Of a stretch of 64,000 nt of DNA, positions 35,854 through 43,739 are shown in pieces (the first letter of the stretch is position 1; every line of letters starts with the position of its first letter). The notes beneath the pieces were generated by a model. The model saw nothing but the letters and a program-made list of their open reading frames with translations. It was not told the DNA's origin and made no database searches. The translations under genes were made by a program, and so were the position numbers. This stretch comes from Cyclobacteriaceae bacterium. Its GTDB lineage: Bacteria; Bacteroidota; Bacteroidia; Cytophagales; Cyclobacteriaceae. The stretch covers positions 1 through 64,000 of the forward strand of contig JAFIEV010000044.1 in NCBI GenBank assembly GCA_020832305.1, given 5' to 3'.

Positions 35854-35865
35854 TTTCTACAGAAA
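35854..35865. promoter_or_regulatory. candidate MarR operator TTTCTACAGAAA
   Basis: Lies 38 bp upstream of the marR start codon, with TTTCT/AGAAA arms as at 35307-35318. A weaker half-matching copy (TTTCTGCAAAGA) lies at about 35834-35845. Confidence 0.5.
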
Positions 35866-36134
35866 GTAAATTTTTAAGGCTTTTGGTGATCAGGTATGGT
35901 TTGGTCAAATGGCCTTAATGCCTTAGTAAAAAAATGCACTCAGCGGATTGGGAAAGAATTTGATTGAAATAATGGAGTAAATTTTTTGATTTCAGGCACA
36001 AAAACTTACATCGGGGCTGGAAGGAGATTGTTATGTTATTAGCATTTAACCCTTTACAATCAACAACCAGCATCGACATTGATGTGTTTCTTTACGGTTA
36101 TCGCAAAAAAATCGCACCGCTATGTTTCACTATA

Positions 36135-36189
36135 GCCGTGGCGAGTGACCCCATGCGCCACTATATACTATAAAAATCAACAGATTATA
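36135..36189. repeat. 55-bp direct repeat, left copy
   Basis: Contains GTGGCGAGTGACCCCATGCG followed by CCACTATATACTA and AAAATCAACAGATTATA. It recurs nearly unchanged at 37262-37320. The inner GTGGCG...CGCCAC can form a 6-bp stem. The two copies bracket the toxin-antitoxin pair at 36452-36990. Confidence 0.8.
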
Positions 36190-36219
36190 TTAGATGTTTT
36201 TTTGTATGACCGCCAAATA

Positions 36220-36240
36220 GTCCTCGTTTGCAACGAGGAC
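36220..36240. repeat. hairpin GTCCTCGTT-TGC-AACGAGGAC
   Basis: Perfect 9-bp stem with a TGC loop. It shares loop and flanking TT/AA with CGGGTT-TGC-AACCCG at 48760-48774, and arms with the 15028-15053 palindrome. Confidence 0.6.
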
Positions 36241-36337
36241 TCACAGCTTGTTTTTCAGACTTATAAAAGCGTATCATTAAGACATAAAGCACGGAAATAC
36301 CAACCACAACCAGAGCGAATAATTCCCTTTCAACACC

Positions 36338-36350
36338 GGGTCACAGACCC
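36338..36350. repeat. hairpin GGGTC-ACA-GACCC
   Basis: A 5-3-5 hairpin followed by TGCTTTTTAT. It is the counterpart of AGGTC-ACA-GACCT at 29264-29276, with a paired change in the outer base pair. Confidence 0.5.
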
Positions 36351-36451
36351 TGCTTTTTATTTATAGTTTAAAGAATGAAAGTCATCAATCAGCGGGGAGA
36401 CACGCGTTACGCTGTGCTAAACGCGTGCCATTGGGCTGGAGCGGTGAGCAT

Positions 36452-36757
36452 TTACCCCTTCATTTGTTCTGGGTCTTGACGTGCGTCAAAAAAGTCGGTA
36501 ATAAAGATTGTATCTTTTTCTATAATATAGATGATTTTAAAATGCCCTTCGATCAATCTTCTGTGTTCATAACCCAAGTGTTCAAGGTATTCCTCCTTTT
36601 GGCCTTTATAGGGGTTAAGTGCCAGGCTGTCAGCTTTATCCAGTAATTGCGTTTTGATTTCTGATACCTTCTCGATCGGAATACCTAAATCTTTCAATAA
36701 AAAGTCTATAACTTCACGGAGGCTGACAAGAGATTGATCAGTGTAAATTACTTTCAT
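36452..36757 (-). CDS. ParE/RelE-superfamily toxin, second module
   Basis: A 101-residue toxin-like protein. Helices come first (SLVSLREVIDFLLKDLGIPI), then strands LGYEHRRLIEGHFKIIYIIEKDTIFITDFFDARQDPE. The RxLxEGHFKIIY...FDxRQxP pattern is a known ParE/RelE motif set, with the conserved C-terminal Arg. It overlaps the antitoxin gene by four bases. It differs from the toxin at 22674-22979 and is not a recent duplicate. Confidence 0.88.
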   Translation of the reverse strand: MKVIYTDQSLVSLREVIDFLLKDLGIPIEKVSEIKTQLLDKADSLALNPYKGQKEEYLEHLGYEHRRLIEGHFKIIYIIEKDTIFITDFFDARQDPEQMKG

Positions 36758-36990
36758 GTACCCGATCTGCCATCCAGTTTTAATTCAAGTTCTTTCCTGT
36801 CCATCACCCGGCCTGCAGCTATATCTTCGTTGGCTTTTAAAGCCCTGGAAGCTAATTTCTGTTTTAAGACCGGATGTAAACTGGACTTTTTGAGTAAAAT
36901 CTTAATGGCTTCCAGTATACTACGATCGGTTTCTTTCTCAATTAATTCTCGCAATTCGTCTTTTATATCATCAGCTTTCATATCAATCAT
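36754..36990 (-). CDS. antitoxin of second ParE-type module
   Basis: A 78-residue charged helical protein (ELRELIEKETDRSILEAIKI, then ALKANEDIAAGRVMDRKELE). Short antitoxins before ParE-like toxins often have this layout, with the AGRV...KELE tail binding the toxin. The order is antitoxin first with a four-base ATGA-type overlap. A second ATG nine bases in is also possible. No recognised DNA-binding domain. Confidence 0.78.
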   Translation of the reverse strand: MIDMKADDIKDELRELIEKETDRSILEAIKILLKKSSLHPVLKQKLASRALKANEDIAAGRVMDRKELELKLDGRSGT

Positions 36991-37261
36991 AAAGGTAACT
37001 ATTATTTAATTAAACGTAAATCTATTTGCCTGGTGTTTTATTTTATCCCAGTGGGATGATATTTGCCTGCCATTGGGGGTTCGATGATCAGCACAGTTTG
37101 TTTAATAACCCTCCCTGTTGTTGGAGTTTTCTCCAACAACCACCCCCATAGAAAAAGCTCGGAGTTCGTAGCTCGAAACGTGTTAAGCCGCAAACGAAAT
37201 CCAACAAACGCAGATTATCAGGACTTAGATCACGAGATGGATTTGTATTGTATCATTTACC

Positions 37262-37320
37262 GCTGTGGCGAGTGACCCCATGCGCCACTGTATACTACAC
37301 TTGAAAATCAACAGATTATA
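37262..37320. repeat. 55-bp direct repeat, right copy
   Basis: Nearly identical to 36135-36189 apart from a few substitutions and a 3-base insertion (CACTTG for TAAA). Same orientation as the left copy. Confidence 0.8.
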
Positions 37321-37460
37321 ATCGATAAACCAGTAACCACTTTTCCAAAGTTCAAATCTTTGGAAAAGTTGATGTTTGTAGAAATTACCTCGCTTTTTAT
37401 TGTTTGTCTTCATAAAATCTAATGGTTTTTAGTATAAAATTCATTCATAAGCAGATAGCC

Positions 37461-37489
37461 ACCTGTCAGGTTTTTGAAACCTGACAGGT
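37461..37489. repeat. palindromic repeat ACCTGTCAGGTTT-TTG-AAACCTGACAGGT
   Basis: A 13-bp perfect stem with a 3-nt loop, followed on the + strand by CTTTTTAG. This palindrome type is widespread between genes in Bacteroidota. It could stop a rightward transcript, but no rightward gene ends here, so it is listed as a dispersed repeat. Confidence 0.65.
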
Positions 37490-37580
37490 CTTTTTAGCTA
37501 TAAACCATAGTTTGCATGAATCATGCAAGCATTTTTTTGAGACAGGAACCAAGGCGGTGATGAATATTTTTCCTCCTCCA

Positions 37581-38531
37581 TCAAATTTTAAACGCATACA
37601 ATCTGGCCGGGTTTAAAAGAAATATATCGTCAAAAAATTCGGATAAACCCATTTTCTGAAGGTCCTGTACAAAGGTTGTAAGTAAAAAATCTAATCCCGG
37701 CTTACCTCCATAACTGCGCCAATACACATTTTTGGCGGCATCCATGCCCATAGTAATCTGACTGCGAAATTCAGGCAAAAGATTCTCGAGCAGCCAATAG
37801 GTATGGTTTTCACCCTTCCATCTAAAGGCACTGTCGTACTCTACAAAAACGCCACTTTGCAACAGATCGCGATGGTATTGCAGGTCGTAATTCCGGTCGA
37901 CATGCGAGATAACCACATGATCGAGATCGGCACCCAGTTTCTCAAACAATTCGACTTGCTCCAGGGCCAGCGTTCCCTGGTTGGTATGGGTGAGAATGGG
38001 TGCCCCGGTTTGCAGATGTGCAGCGGTAACAGCACCGAAAATCTTTTCCTGATGTTTATTGATGTTGCCATCACCCGTTGCCAGCTTAATCATGCCTGCC
38101 CGGTGTCGGGTACGCTCTACGATAGGGCCACCATAATCATGACGATCAATCCCTTCTTCAATATCTGCGATAAAAAGATTGGCAAGTTGTTGTTCACTAT
38201 AATGAAATCTCCAATGATTGGTGGGATAGTACATTTCGAGATGTATGCCCGTTGGTGCTATGATATGTATATTGCTTCTGCGGGAAACCTCGGCCAGCTT
38301 CTCCACATTGCGGCCGCAGTTGGAAGGCATGGTATCGACCATGGTTCTGCAACCTGCCTGGTACAATTCCTGCAGCTCTGCGGTAACTTTGCCTGTATCA
38401 TTCAGGACAAATTCCGGGTTCTTTTCAGTGGGGTAACTTTCCTCAATGATGATGTGTTCATGGGAATAGGTAATGCCCATGTCAGCGGTATCTACATCCC
38501 CAAGCACGGTTCTGATAAAAGGACTTTTCAT
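37581..38531 (-). CDS. phosphotriesterase-family hydrolase (probable lactonase)
   Basis: A 316-residue amidohydrolase-fold enzyme of the phosphotriesterase family. Binuclear metal ligands are all present: His24-x-His26 in THE-type SHEHIII, Lys149 in AGMIKLATGDG (carboxylated lysine), His182 in ILTHTNQG, His210 in VISHVDR, and Asp264 in TMGMDAAK. Bacterial members of COG1735 mostly hydrolyse lactones, including phosphorylated sugar lactones, rather than organophosphates. Two dehydrogenase genes in the operon could make a lactone. It is last in the operon, three bases after the FAD gene. Confidence 0.88.
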   Translation of the reverse strand: MKSPFIRTVLGDVDTADMGITYSHEHIIIEESYPTEKNPEFVLNDTGKVTAELQELYQAGCRTMVDTMPSNCGRNVEKLAEVSRRSNIHIIAPTGIHLEMYYPTNHWRFHYSEQQLANLFIADIEEGIDRHDYGGPIVERTRHRAGMIKLATGDGNINKHQEKIFGAVTAAHLQTGAPILTHTNQGTLALEQVELFEKLGADLDHVVISHVDRNYDLQYHRDLLQSGVFVEYDSAFRWKGENHTYWLLENLLPEFRSQITMGMDAAKNVYWRSYGGKPGLDFLLTTFVQDLQKMGLSEFFDDIFLLNPARLYAFKI

Positions 38532-38534
38532 GGC

Positions 38535-39917
38535 TTATGTTTTATTCAGGTTATTTTTCCATCCATTGCGTGAAGTATCGGCAATCTTTTCTGGAATTTC
38601 GAGTATGGCTCCGATTTCTGCCAGCCGCGTTCTGAGCTCAGATACATCAATCTCAGCCGCCGGCAGGTCTTTTTCCAGTGAAATGGCTGAGGCTACAGCG
38701 GCGGCCTGACCCATGGCCATGGTTTGTCCCATTGAGCGGCAGGAAGCATGGGCATCGTGTGTGGCAGAAAAACAGCGCCCAACCACCCATGCATTCAGGC
38801 TGCCTTTCGGCACTATGGTGCCATAGGGAACACCATATATACCTGTGCCGGGAATATATTCCCAAACGGTTTCTGCGGAGCCATCTGCTCCCTTGCGATG
38901 GTCTTCAATGGGGGCACCGCACAATAAAATACTGTCGTCTGGAATCATTCCACGCATACAATCCTCACGCGTGAGTCTCTGCTTACCATACACCCTGCGG
39001 GTCTCGCGCACCCCGATCTGATGCGATAGCCCTATGATTGCCGCGCGTTCATAGCCTGGTACTTCCTCCCGGAAGAATTTTTCAAAGATAAATGCCTGTC
39101 TTCTTCCTTCAATTTCTGCCTGGGTAAGATCGAAAATGTCGAGTGCCTTGAGGTCTGCTACCTTTACAGCGACCGTAGATATGCAATTTTCCTGCACCAT
39201 GGCATGCGCTGAACCCTCTTTACGGGGAAGCGGATGGGTGCCTGACGCCACTGCTTCATGCATTTTTTGCTTGAGCATTTTTTTTCCTCCGGCGCTTTCA
39301 AATCGCGCCAGATCGACATTTGACATACGAAAAGTGGTGGTCATGCTTTGTGCCGGTTCCAGTTCACCCGCCACTTCATATGCATAACCGGCAAGGTGGC
39401 TGAAGTCTGCATCCCCGGACGCATCGATTACCCTGCGGGCCAGGATTTTAGAAAAGCCGCTTTTATTCCATACAATACACTCCACAAGACCTGTATTTTC
39501 ATTGAATACTTCCACCAGACTGCTATGCAAAAGGTATTGCACCCCAGCTTCAATAATCATTTCATCCCAAACCTGTTTAAGCTTTTCGGGATTGTAATTG
39601 ATGCCGGTGCCGGCTCCATAGGTATTGGGCCTTAGAAATATATCGCCTGTTTGGTCGAGTCGGTTGACAATTTCGTCGGGTATGCCGCCCACCACCTTTC
39701 TGGCTTGATCGCCCGGTGTAAAAAAGCCGTAAAAAGTATCGAGCATTTGAGTAGAAGTACCCCCCGGAAACCCATACCGCTCTATGATCATGACTCGGCC
39801 TTTGAGCAAACGACCGGCGCAGATGGCAGCAGTAGCGCCCGCAGAACCTGCGCCTATAATCAGTAAATCGACCTCTGCCAGCAAGGGAATGGACTTTCGG
39901 TTGAAAATTTCAGTCAT
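38535..39917 (-). CDS. FAD-dependent oxidoreductase (FAD_oxidored, PF12831-like), cytoplasmic
   Basis: A 460-residue flavoprotein. The nucleotide-binding motif is VDLLIIGAGSAGATAAICAGR, followed by IIERYGFPGGTSTQ. The conserved end is WVVGRCFSATHDAHASCRSMGQTMAMGQAAAVA, which packs on the isoalloxazine. There is no signal peptide, unlike the related lipoprotein at 10659-12281. It likely oxidises a sugar or sugar acid in the operon's pathway. Spacing to its neighbours is 3 and 17 bases. Confidence 0.88.
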   Translation of the reverse strand: MTEIFNRKSIPLLAEVDLLIIGAGSAGATAAICAGRLLKGRVMIIERYGFPGGTSTQMLDTFYGFFTPGDQARKVVGGIPDEIVNRLDQTGDIFLRPNTYGAGTGINYNPEKLKQVWDEMIIEAGVQYLLHSSLVEVFNENTGLVECIVWNKSGFSKILARRVIDASGDADFSHLAGYAYEVAGELEPAQSMTTTFRMSNVDLARFESAGGKKMLKQKMHEAVASGTHPLPRKEGSAHAMVQENCISTVAVKVADLKALDIFDLTQAEIEGRRQAFIFEKFFREEVPGYERAAIIGLSHQIGVRETRRVYGKQRLTREDCMRGMIPDDSILLCGAPIEDHRKGADGSAETVWEYIPGTGIYGVPYGTIVPKGSLNAWVVGRCFSATHDAHASCRSMGQTMAMGQAAAVASAISLEKDLPAAEIDVSELRTRLAEIGAILEIPEKIADTSRNGWKNNLNKT

Positions 39918-39934
39918 AGCCTGGATGCATTTGT

Positions 39935-40723
39935 TTACTTCTTTCCAACATTGCGGTACAATTCAGCCAGCCTATGGGCATGCTCGTCATAGGCGCTTTC
40001 AAACAGTTCTATGGCTTTTTCATTACCTACTAAAACCGATCCTGTAAGCACTTTAGGTGCTTGTCCGGCTTCTGTAAGCAGTTTGGCCACCTGTGCCTTT
40101 ATGCTGTTGATGAGCAAGGCGCCCCCCACCGTTGAGCCAGGAGATACCGGCGTATCTAAACCGGGCACATACACCATGGCATCGCCAACCGGCGCACCGG
40201 TATCCAGCACCAGATCAGCAAAATCGGTGAGTTTTTTACCATCTTGTCGTTTGCTGGTACTCTTATCGCAATGCAGACGAGTTATTAAGGCAACCACCTT
40301 AATGCCTTCCGCCTGAAAAAGCTCAGCAATTTCAATGGGAACCACATTGCTGCCACTGGAGGATATAACGAGGGCCGTATCTTTGCCGGAAAGGTCAAAA
40401 TTTCTCAGAATACGTGATGCCAGACCAGACACATTTTCAAGAAACATCGCCTGTCGCTGACCATTGGCGCCCACAACGAGGTTATGGAAAGTGAGTGAAA
40501 GCTCTACGATGGGGTGAAACCCTGGAAATGAGCCATAGCGGGGCCACATTTCTTCTACCATAATACGGCTGTGGCCTGAGCCGAATACATGTACCATACG
40601 TCCGGCTAAAATGGTATCGGCAAACCACCGGGCTGCCTCCGAAATCTGCTCCTTTTGAGATTCTACCACTTGAATAATTCCCTTGCATTTATCGAGATAA
40701 TTTTGGATTACATCCATATTCAT
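39935..40723 (-). CDS. SIS domain protein (UPF0309-like)
   Basis: A 262-residue sugar-isomerase-domain protein. The N-terminal helix leads into GRMVHVFGSGHSRIMVEEMW, which resembles UPF0309 proteins. The phosphosugar-binding SSSGSNVVPIEIAE lies near residue 135. SIS domains bind phosphorylated (often amino) sugars and act as isomerases, aldolases or sensors. A second ATG lies six bases downstream. It abuts the ROK gene, fitting a kinase-then-isomerase order. Substrate unknown. Confidence 0.85.
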   Translation of the reverse strand: MNMDVIQNYLDKCKGIIQVVESQKEQISEAARWFADTILAGRMVHVFGSGHSRIMVEEMWPRYGSFPGFHPIVELSLTFHNLVVGANGQRQAMFLENVSGLASRILRNFDLSGKDTALVISSSGSNVVPIEIAELFQAEGIKVVALITRLHCDKSTSKRQDGKKLTDFADLVLDTGAPVGDAMVYVPGLDTPVSPGSTVGGALLINSIKAQVAKLLTEAGQAPKVLTGSVLVGNEKAIELFESAYDEHAHRLAELYRNVGKK

Positions 40724-41635
40724 TTATGTATTATTTGTTTGATTACTGTTTTTGTTTCTTCTGTTAATGGCAAAAGCTGCTGCTCCTATGGCTCCGGAAT
40801 AGACATCGAATTGAGCTTTTACAATGGGCACCTGTACCCCTGACGGGCGCCATTCAAATACCTGCATAAATTCCTGCAAAGGCCCAAATAGATCCATGCC
40901 TGCATGGGTAAGTCCGCCGCCTAATATGATTTTTTCGGGAGAAAAAGCATTGATCAGGGAGCTGATACCAGATGCCAGGTCCCGCATCATTTGCAGCCAG
41001 ATGTAGGATGCAATGGCTTTGCCAGCCTTGTAGTCTACTATTAAATCTTCTGCTTGCCGATATAATCCAAAGGAACGATCGGGCAGGTAAGCATTGCCCA
41101 GCGCATATTCAAGACTACCCGGTGTATTTGTGATATCGAGATGCGAGCTCTTGCTAATGGAAATGTGCCCCAGGTGGCCGGCCCTTCCATCAAATCCCTG
41201 GTATAATTCTCCATTCAGCAGTAAAGCACCACCGATACCTGTACCCAGGGTAAGCATGAGCAAGTGCCTGCATCCTCTACCCGCACCGTAGTATCGCTCT
41301 GCCAGCAATGCTGCATGCGCATCGTTCAGGACCGGACAATCCTGACCCAAAGCTTCAGACCATACAAAGCCTTCCAGTCCCTTTAACCTGCCAGGCATCA
41401 ACGCTATGGCAGAATTCTCCTGATTGGCAAGACCGGGAGCAGAAAGGCCCATGAGAAAGGTTTCTTCTCCGTACCCTGCCCTCAGATGCTGTACGGTATC
41501 GATAACATGTTGGCGCCAGTCATCAGGCCCTGTATCAAAAGTAGGGGTTTGTTCTGAATGCAGCAATTCGCCTTGCTCAGATAGTATTACCAGCTTGATA
41601 TTAGTGCCTCCAAGGTCTATTCCTATGCTTTTCAT
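40724..41635 (-). CDS. ROK family sugar kinase-like protein
   Basis: A 303-residue ROK protein. The phosphate loop is GIDLGGTNIKLVIL, the catalytic Asp is in CPVLNDAHAALLAE, and LTLGTGIGGALLLNGELYQG follows. The GH-x-GH stretch (GRAGHLGHIS) is present, but the usual CxCGxxGC zinc-binding cysteines are absent: the segment reads SKSSHLDITNTPGSLE. No HTH domain, so it is an enzyme rather than a repressor. It probably phosphorylates a hexose, amino sugar or ketose. It overlaps the SDR gene by four bases. Confidence 0.88.
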   Translation of the reverse strand: MKSIGIDLGGTNIKLVILSEQGELLHSEQTPTFDTGPDDWRQHVIDTVQHLRAGYGEETFLMGLSAPGLANQENSAIALMPGRLKGLEGFVWSEALGQDCPVLNDAHAALLAERYYGAGRGCRHLLMLTLGTGIGGALLLNGELYQGFDGRAGHLGHISISKSSHLDITNTPGSLEYALGNAYLPDRSFGLYRQAEDLIVDYKAGKAIASYIWLQMMRDLASGISSLINAFSPEKIILGGGLTHAGMDLFGPLQEFMQVFEWRPSGVQVPIVKAQFDVYSGAIGAAAFAINRRNKNSNQTNNT

Positions 41636-42423
41636 CTTGATATAGGTAACTGCCCCTCACTGAGCGTCCAACCCCCGTCAATGGTAACTACCTGACCGGT
41701 CATAAATGCCGAGGCATCAGAAAGAAGCAAGGCCGCCATGGCATCGTAATCTTGCGGCATTCCGATGCGGCCACCATCCAGAGGTTGTTTCGTTTTGATG
41801 AATTGCAAAATGGCATCATCACCTGCAGCACGCTGGGCCATTGGCGTTTCGACCAGGGCCGGCGCGATTACGTTGATGCGAATATTGTCTTTGGCGTAAC
41901 AGGAAGCAATGGATCGGGTAAATCCAATGATAGCCGATTTGGCAGCCGCATAGGCATGTGTGACAAAAAACTGTGGAGACGGCGAGAAGCCCAGAACAGA
42001 ACCCATATTCAAAATGACGCCTGACTTCTTGTGTTCCAGAAAATGCCTGATGGCGGCACGGTTTGAGAGCATGAGCGAAGTAAGGTTCATATCCAGGGTT
42101 TTCTGCCATCCCTGCAATGACAATTCATGCAGGGGGCCATCACCAAATTTTCGGCCACTACCACCCGCTACATGGTAAAGTGCATCGAAGCTTCCAAATG
42201 TTTCCATACAAAGTGCGATAGCATCCTCAGCCGATCCTTCAGCGCAAGCATCAGCATTAAAAGCCTTGCCAGCCCCTTGCAGTGCAATTTCTGCCTGCCG
42301 ACAGGAATCGGTATTGCGGCCTGTTACCATTACTTTCGCACCCTGACCTGCGAAATACCGGGCGGCTGAAAAGCCCAAACCTGTCGTGCCACCGATGATA
42401 ACTATGTTTTTATCTTTGAGCAT
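41632..42423 (-). CDS. SDR family NAD(P)-dependent oxidoreductase
   Basis: A 263-residue classical short-chain dehydrogenase. The cofactor motif is IIGGTTGLGFSAARYFA, the catalytic Ser lies in NMGSVLGFS, the Tyr-Lys pair in THAYAAAKSAIIGFT, and the C-terminal strand is GQVVTIDGGW. It oxidises or reduces a hydroxyl/keto group, probably of a sugar. It follows the Gfo/Idh gene by three bases. The two dehydrogenases may act in sequence. Confidence 0.92.
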   Translation of the reverse strand: MLKDKNIVIIGGTTGLGFSAARYFAGQGAKVMVTGRNTDSCRQAEIALQGAGKAFNADACAEGSAEDAIALCMETFGSFDALYHVAGGSGRKFGDGPLHELSLQGWQKTLDMNLTSLMLSNRAAIRHFLEHKKSGVILNMGSVLGFSPSPQFFVTHAYAAAKSAIIGFTRSIASCYAKDNIRINVIAPALVETPMAQRAAGDDAILQFIKTKQPLDGGRIGMPQDYDAMAALLLSDASAFMTGQVVTIDGGWTLSEGQLPISR

Positions 42424-42426
42424 GGG

Positions 42427-43629
42427 TTAACTGATTACCTCACGGAGTTTTCCAGTCTGTTTATGCTTGATTACCGTTTTGGTACGGCCATCCGGTAATA
42501 GTTCTGTCTTCATCAGATAATGATCGACGTCGTATTCTGCCTTTGAAGTGTCGGCTGACACATCGTTTCGTCCCCGCCAAACTTCGAGCTTAACCAGTTC
42601 CCATTGTTTTGATTTTGCAGATGCATAGCAGGCATCTAAAATGGCATTTACAATATATCCATCATAGAAAGTTTCCATGGGTGCTTTTTCCTGATCCATA
42701 CTTTCAAACATATCGGTAAACATATGCGGATATCCCAGGGCATTTACTTCATCGCCTACCGGGAAAAGCCATCCGGTTGCGCTTTCCGCTTTTTCTGCCA
42801 CATATCCTTTTTCGCCGGTGGCAGTATACACTTCAAAGCCGGTTCTTAAAAAATGATCAAGTCTGATGACGCCCTCCACTCCCGCCACTTCATCGCGCAG
42901 GTCCATACCTCCCCGGTAGGTCCAGCTCACTTCAAACTGGCTGATGGCGCCATTTTCGTATTTTATCAGCGCAATGGCATTGTCTTCAGCCTCGATGGGC
43001 TTTACCTGGGTGGCTGCCCAGCACATTACTTCAATGGGACGTATATCTTTTCCGATAAAATTTCTGCCGATTTCCACACAATGACAGGCCAGATCGATCA
43101 TAGCGCCGCCTCCTGACTTTTCCACGTCCCAAAACCATTCACTATGTGGGCCGGGATGAGCTTCCCGAGAGCGCGTCCAAAGCACTTTCCCTAAAGCGCC
43201 ATTTTTCACAGACTGTAATGCTTTGAGTGTTTTAGGGGTATAGCACAGGTCTTCGAGGTATCCCTGAAATACCCCGGCTTCTTCTACAGCTTTCAGCATT
43301 TGCAAAGCTTCAGCAGCGGTACGTCCAAGTGGTTTGGTACAGAGGATGGACTTACCGGCCTTTGCGGCCTTTAAGACGGTTTCGAGATGTAGGTGATTGG
43401 GCAATGCAACGATTACCACATCGGTTTCCGGATGCTCAATGGCTTCATCCATATCGGTGCAGGCATGAGGGATCTGCCAATCGCCTGCAAACTGTGAAGC
43501 ACGCTCCATGCTGCGTGAATATACCACCTTTATGCGGTCCCTGCCACGTTGACCGTGCAGACTCATCGCATAAAATACCCCGATGAGTCCGGTACCCAGC
43601 AGGGTAATATTGTGTGAATTTGTTTCCAT
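42427..43629 (-). CDS. Gfo/Idh/MocA family oxidoreductase
   Basis: A 400-residue dehydrogenase. The Rossmann motif is [17 protein letters not shown]. The family's EKP motif appears as [11 protein letters not shown]. The C-terminal domain has [21 protein letters not shown], with the catalytic Asp/His. Members oxidise a sugar carbon or run redox-neutral glycosidase or isomerase reactions. It is the first gene of the operon and is divergent from an AraC regulator across 110 bp, so that regulator probably controls it. Confidence 0.92.
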   Translation of the reverse strand: METNSHNITLLGTGLIGVFYAMSLHGQRGRDRIKVVYSRSMERASQFAGDWQIPHACTDMDEAIEHPETDVVIVALPNHLHLETVLKAAKAGKSILCTKPLGRTAAEALQMLKAVEEAGVFQGYLEDLCYTPKTLKALQSVKNGALGKVLWTRSREAHPGPHSEWFWDVEKSGGGAMIDLACHCVEIGRNFIGKDIRPIEVMCWAATQVKPIEAEDNAIALIKYENGAISQFEVSWTYRGGMDLRDEVAGVEGVIRLDHFLRTGFEVYTATGEKGYVAEKAESATGWLFPVGDEVNALGYPHMFTDMFESMDQEKAPMETFYDGYIVNAILDACYASAKSKQWELVKLEVWRGRNDVSADTSKAEYDVDHYLMKTELLPDGRTKTVIKHKQTGKLREVIS

Positions 43630-43739
43630 TCGTTTTTTGGGTTTATGATTACATTCTCAAATTTCAGCACTTTAAGGCTTTTATTCTGGTATTATTTTAA
43701 CCGTAATTACAATTTTTTTAACTTTATTATTCAAACCAT

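Larger units (their letters stand above)
35866..36451. other. 586-bp repeat-bearing intergenic region
   Basis: No gene seen. It contains the left copy of a direct repeat (36135-36189), two 3-nt-loop hairpins (36220-36240 and 36338-36350), and an inverted repeat CACGCGT/ACGCGTG (36401-36427). It separates the MarR gene from the second toxin-antitoxin module. Confidence 0.6.
36991..37580. other. 590-bp repeat-bearing intergenic region
   Basis: No gene seen. It contains a 10-4-10 hairpin (GTTGTTGGAG/CTCCAACAAC, 37117-37140), the right copy of the 55-bp repeat (37262-37320), and the ACCTGTCAGG palindrome (37461-37489). The antitoxin promoter must lie at its left edge, and the 3' end of the sugar operon transcript falls at its right edge. 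Confidence 0.6.

Noticed and set aside
37461-37489. Palindrome considered as a rho-independent terminator of the sugar operon
   Set aside because: The T-run lies on the + side, while the operon is read leftward; no rightward gene ends here.
37803-38573. 256-codon forward frame across the PTE-type gene
   Set aside because: The opposite strand encodes all five metal-ligand motifs of the phosphotriesterase family; this frame is a shadow.
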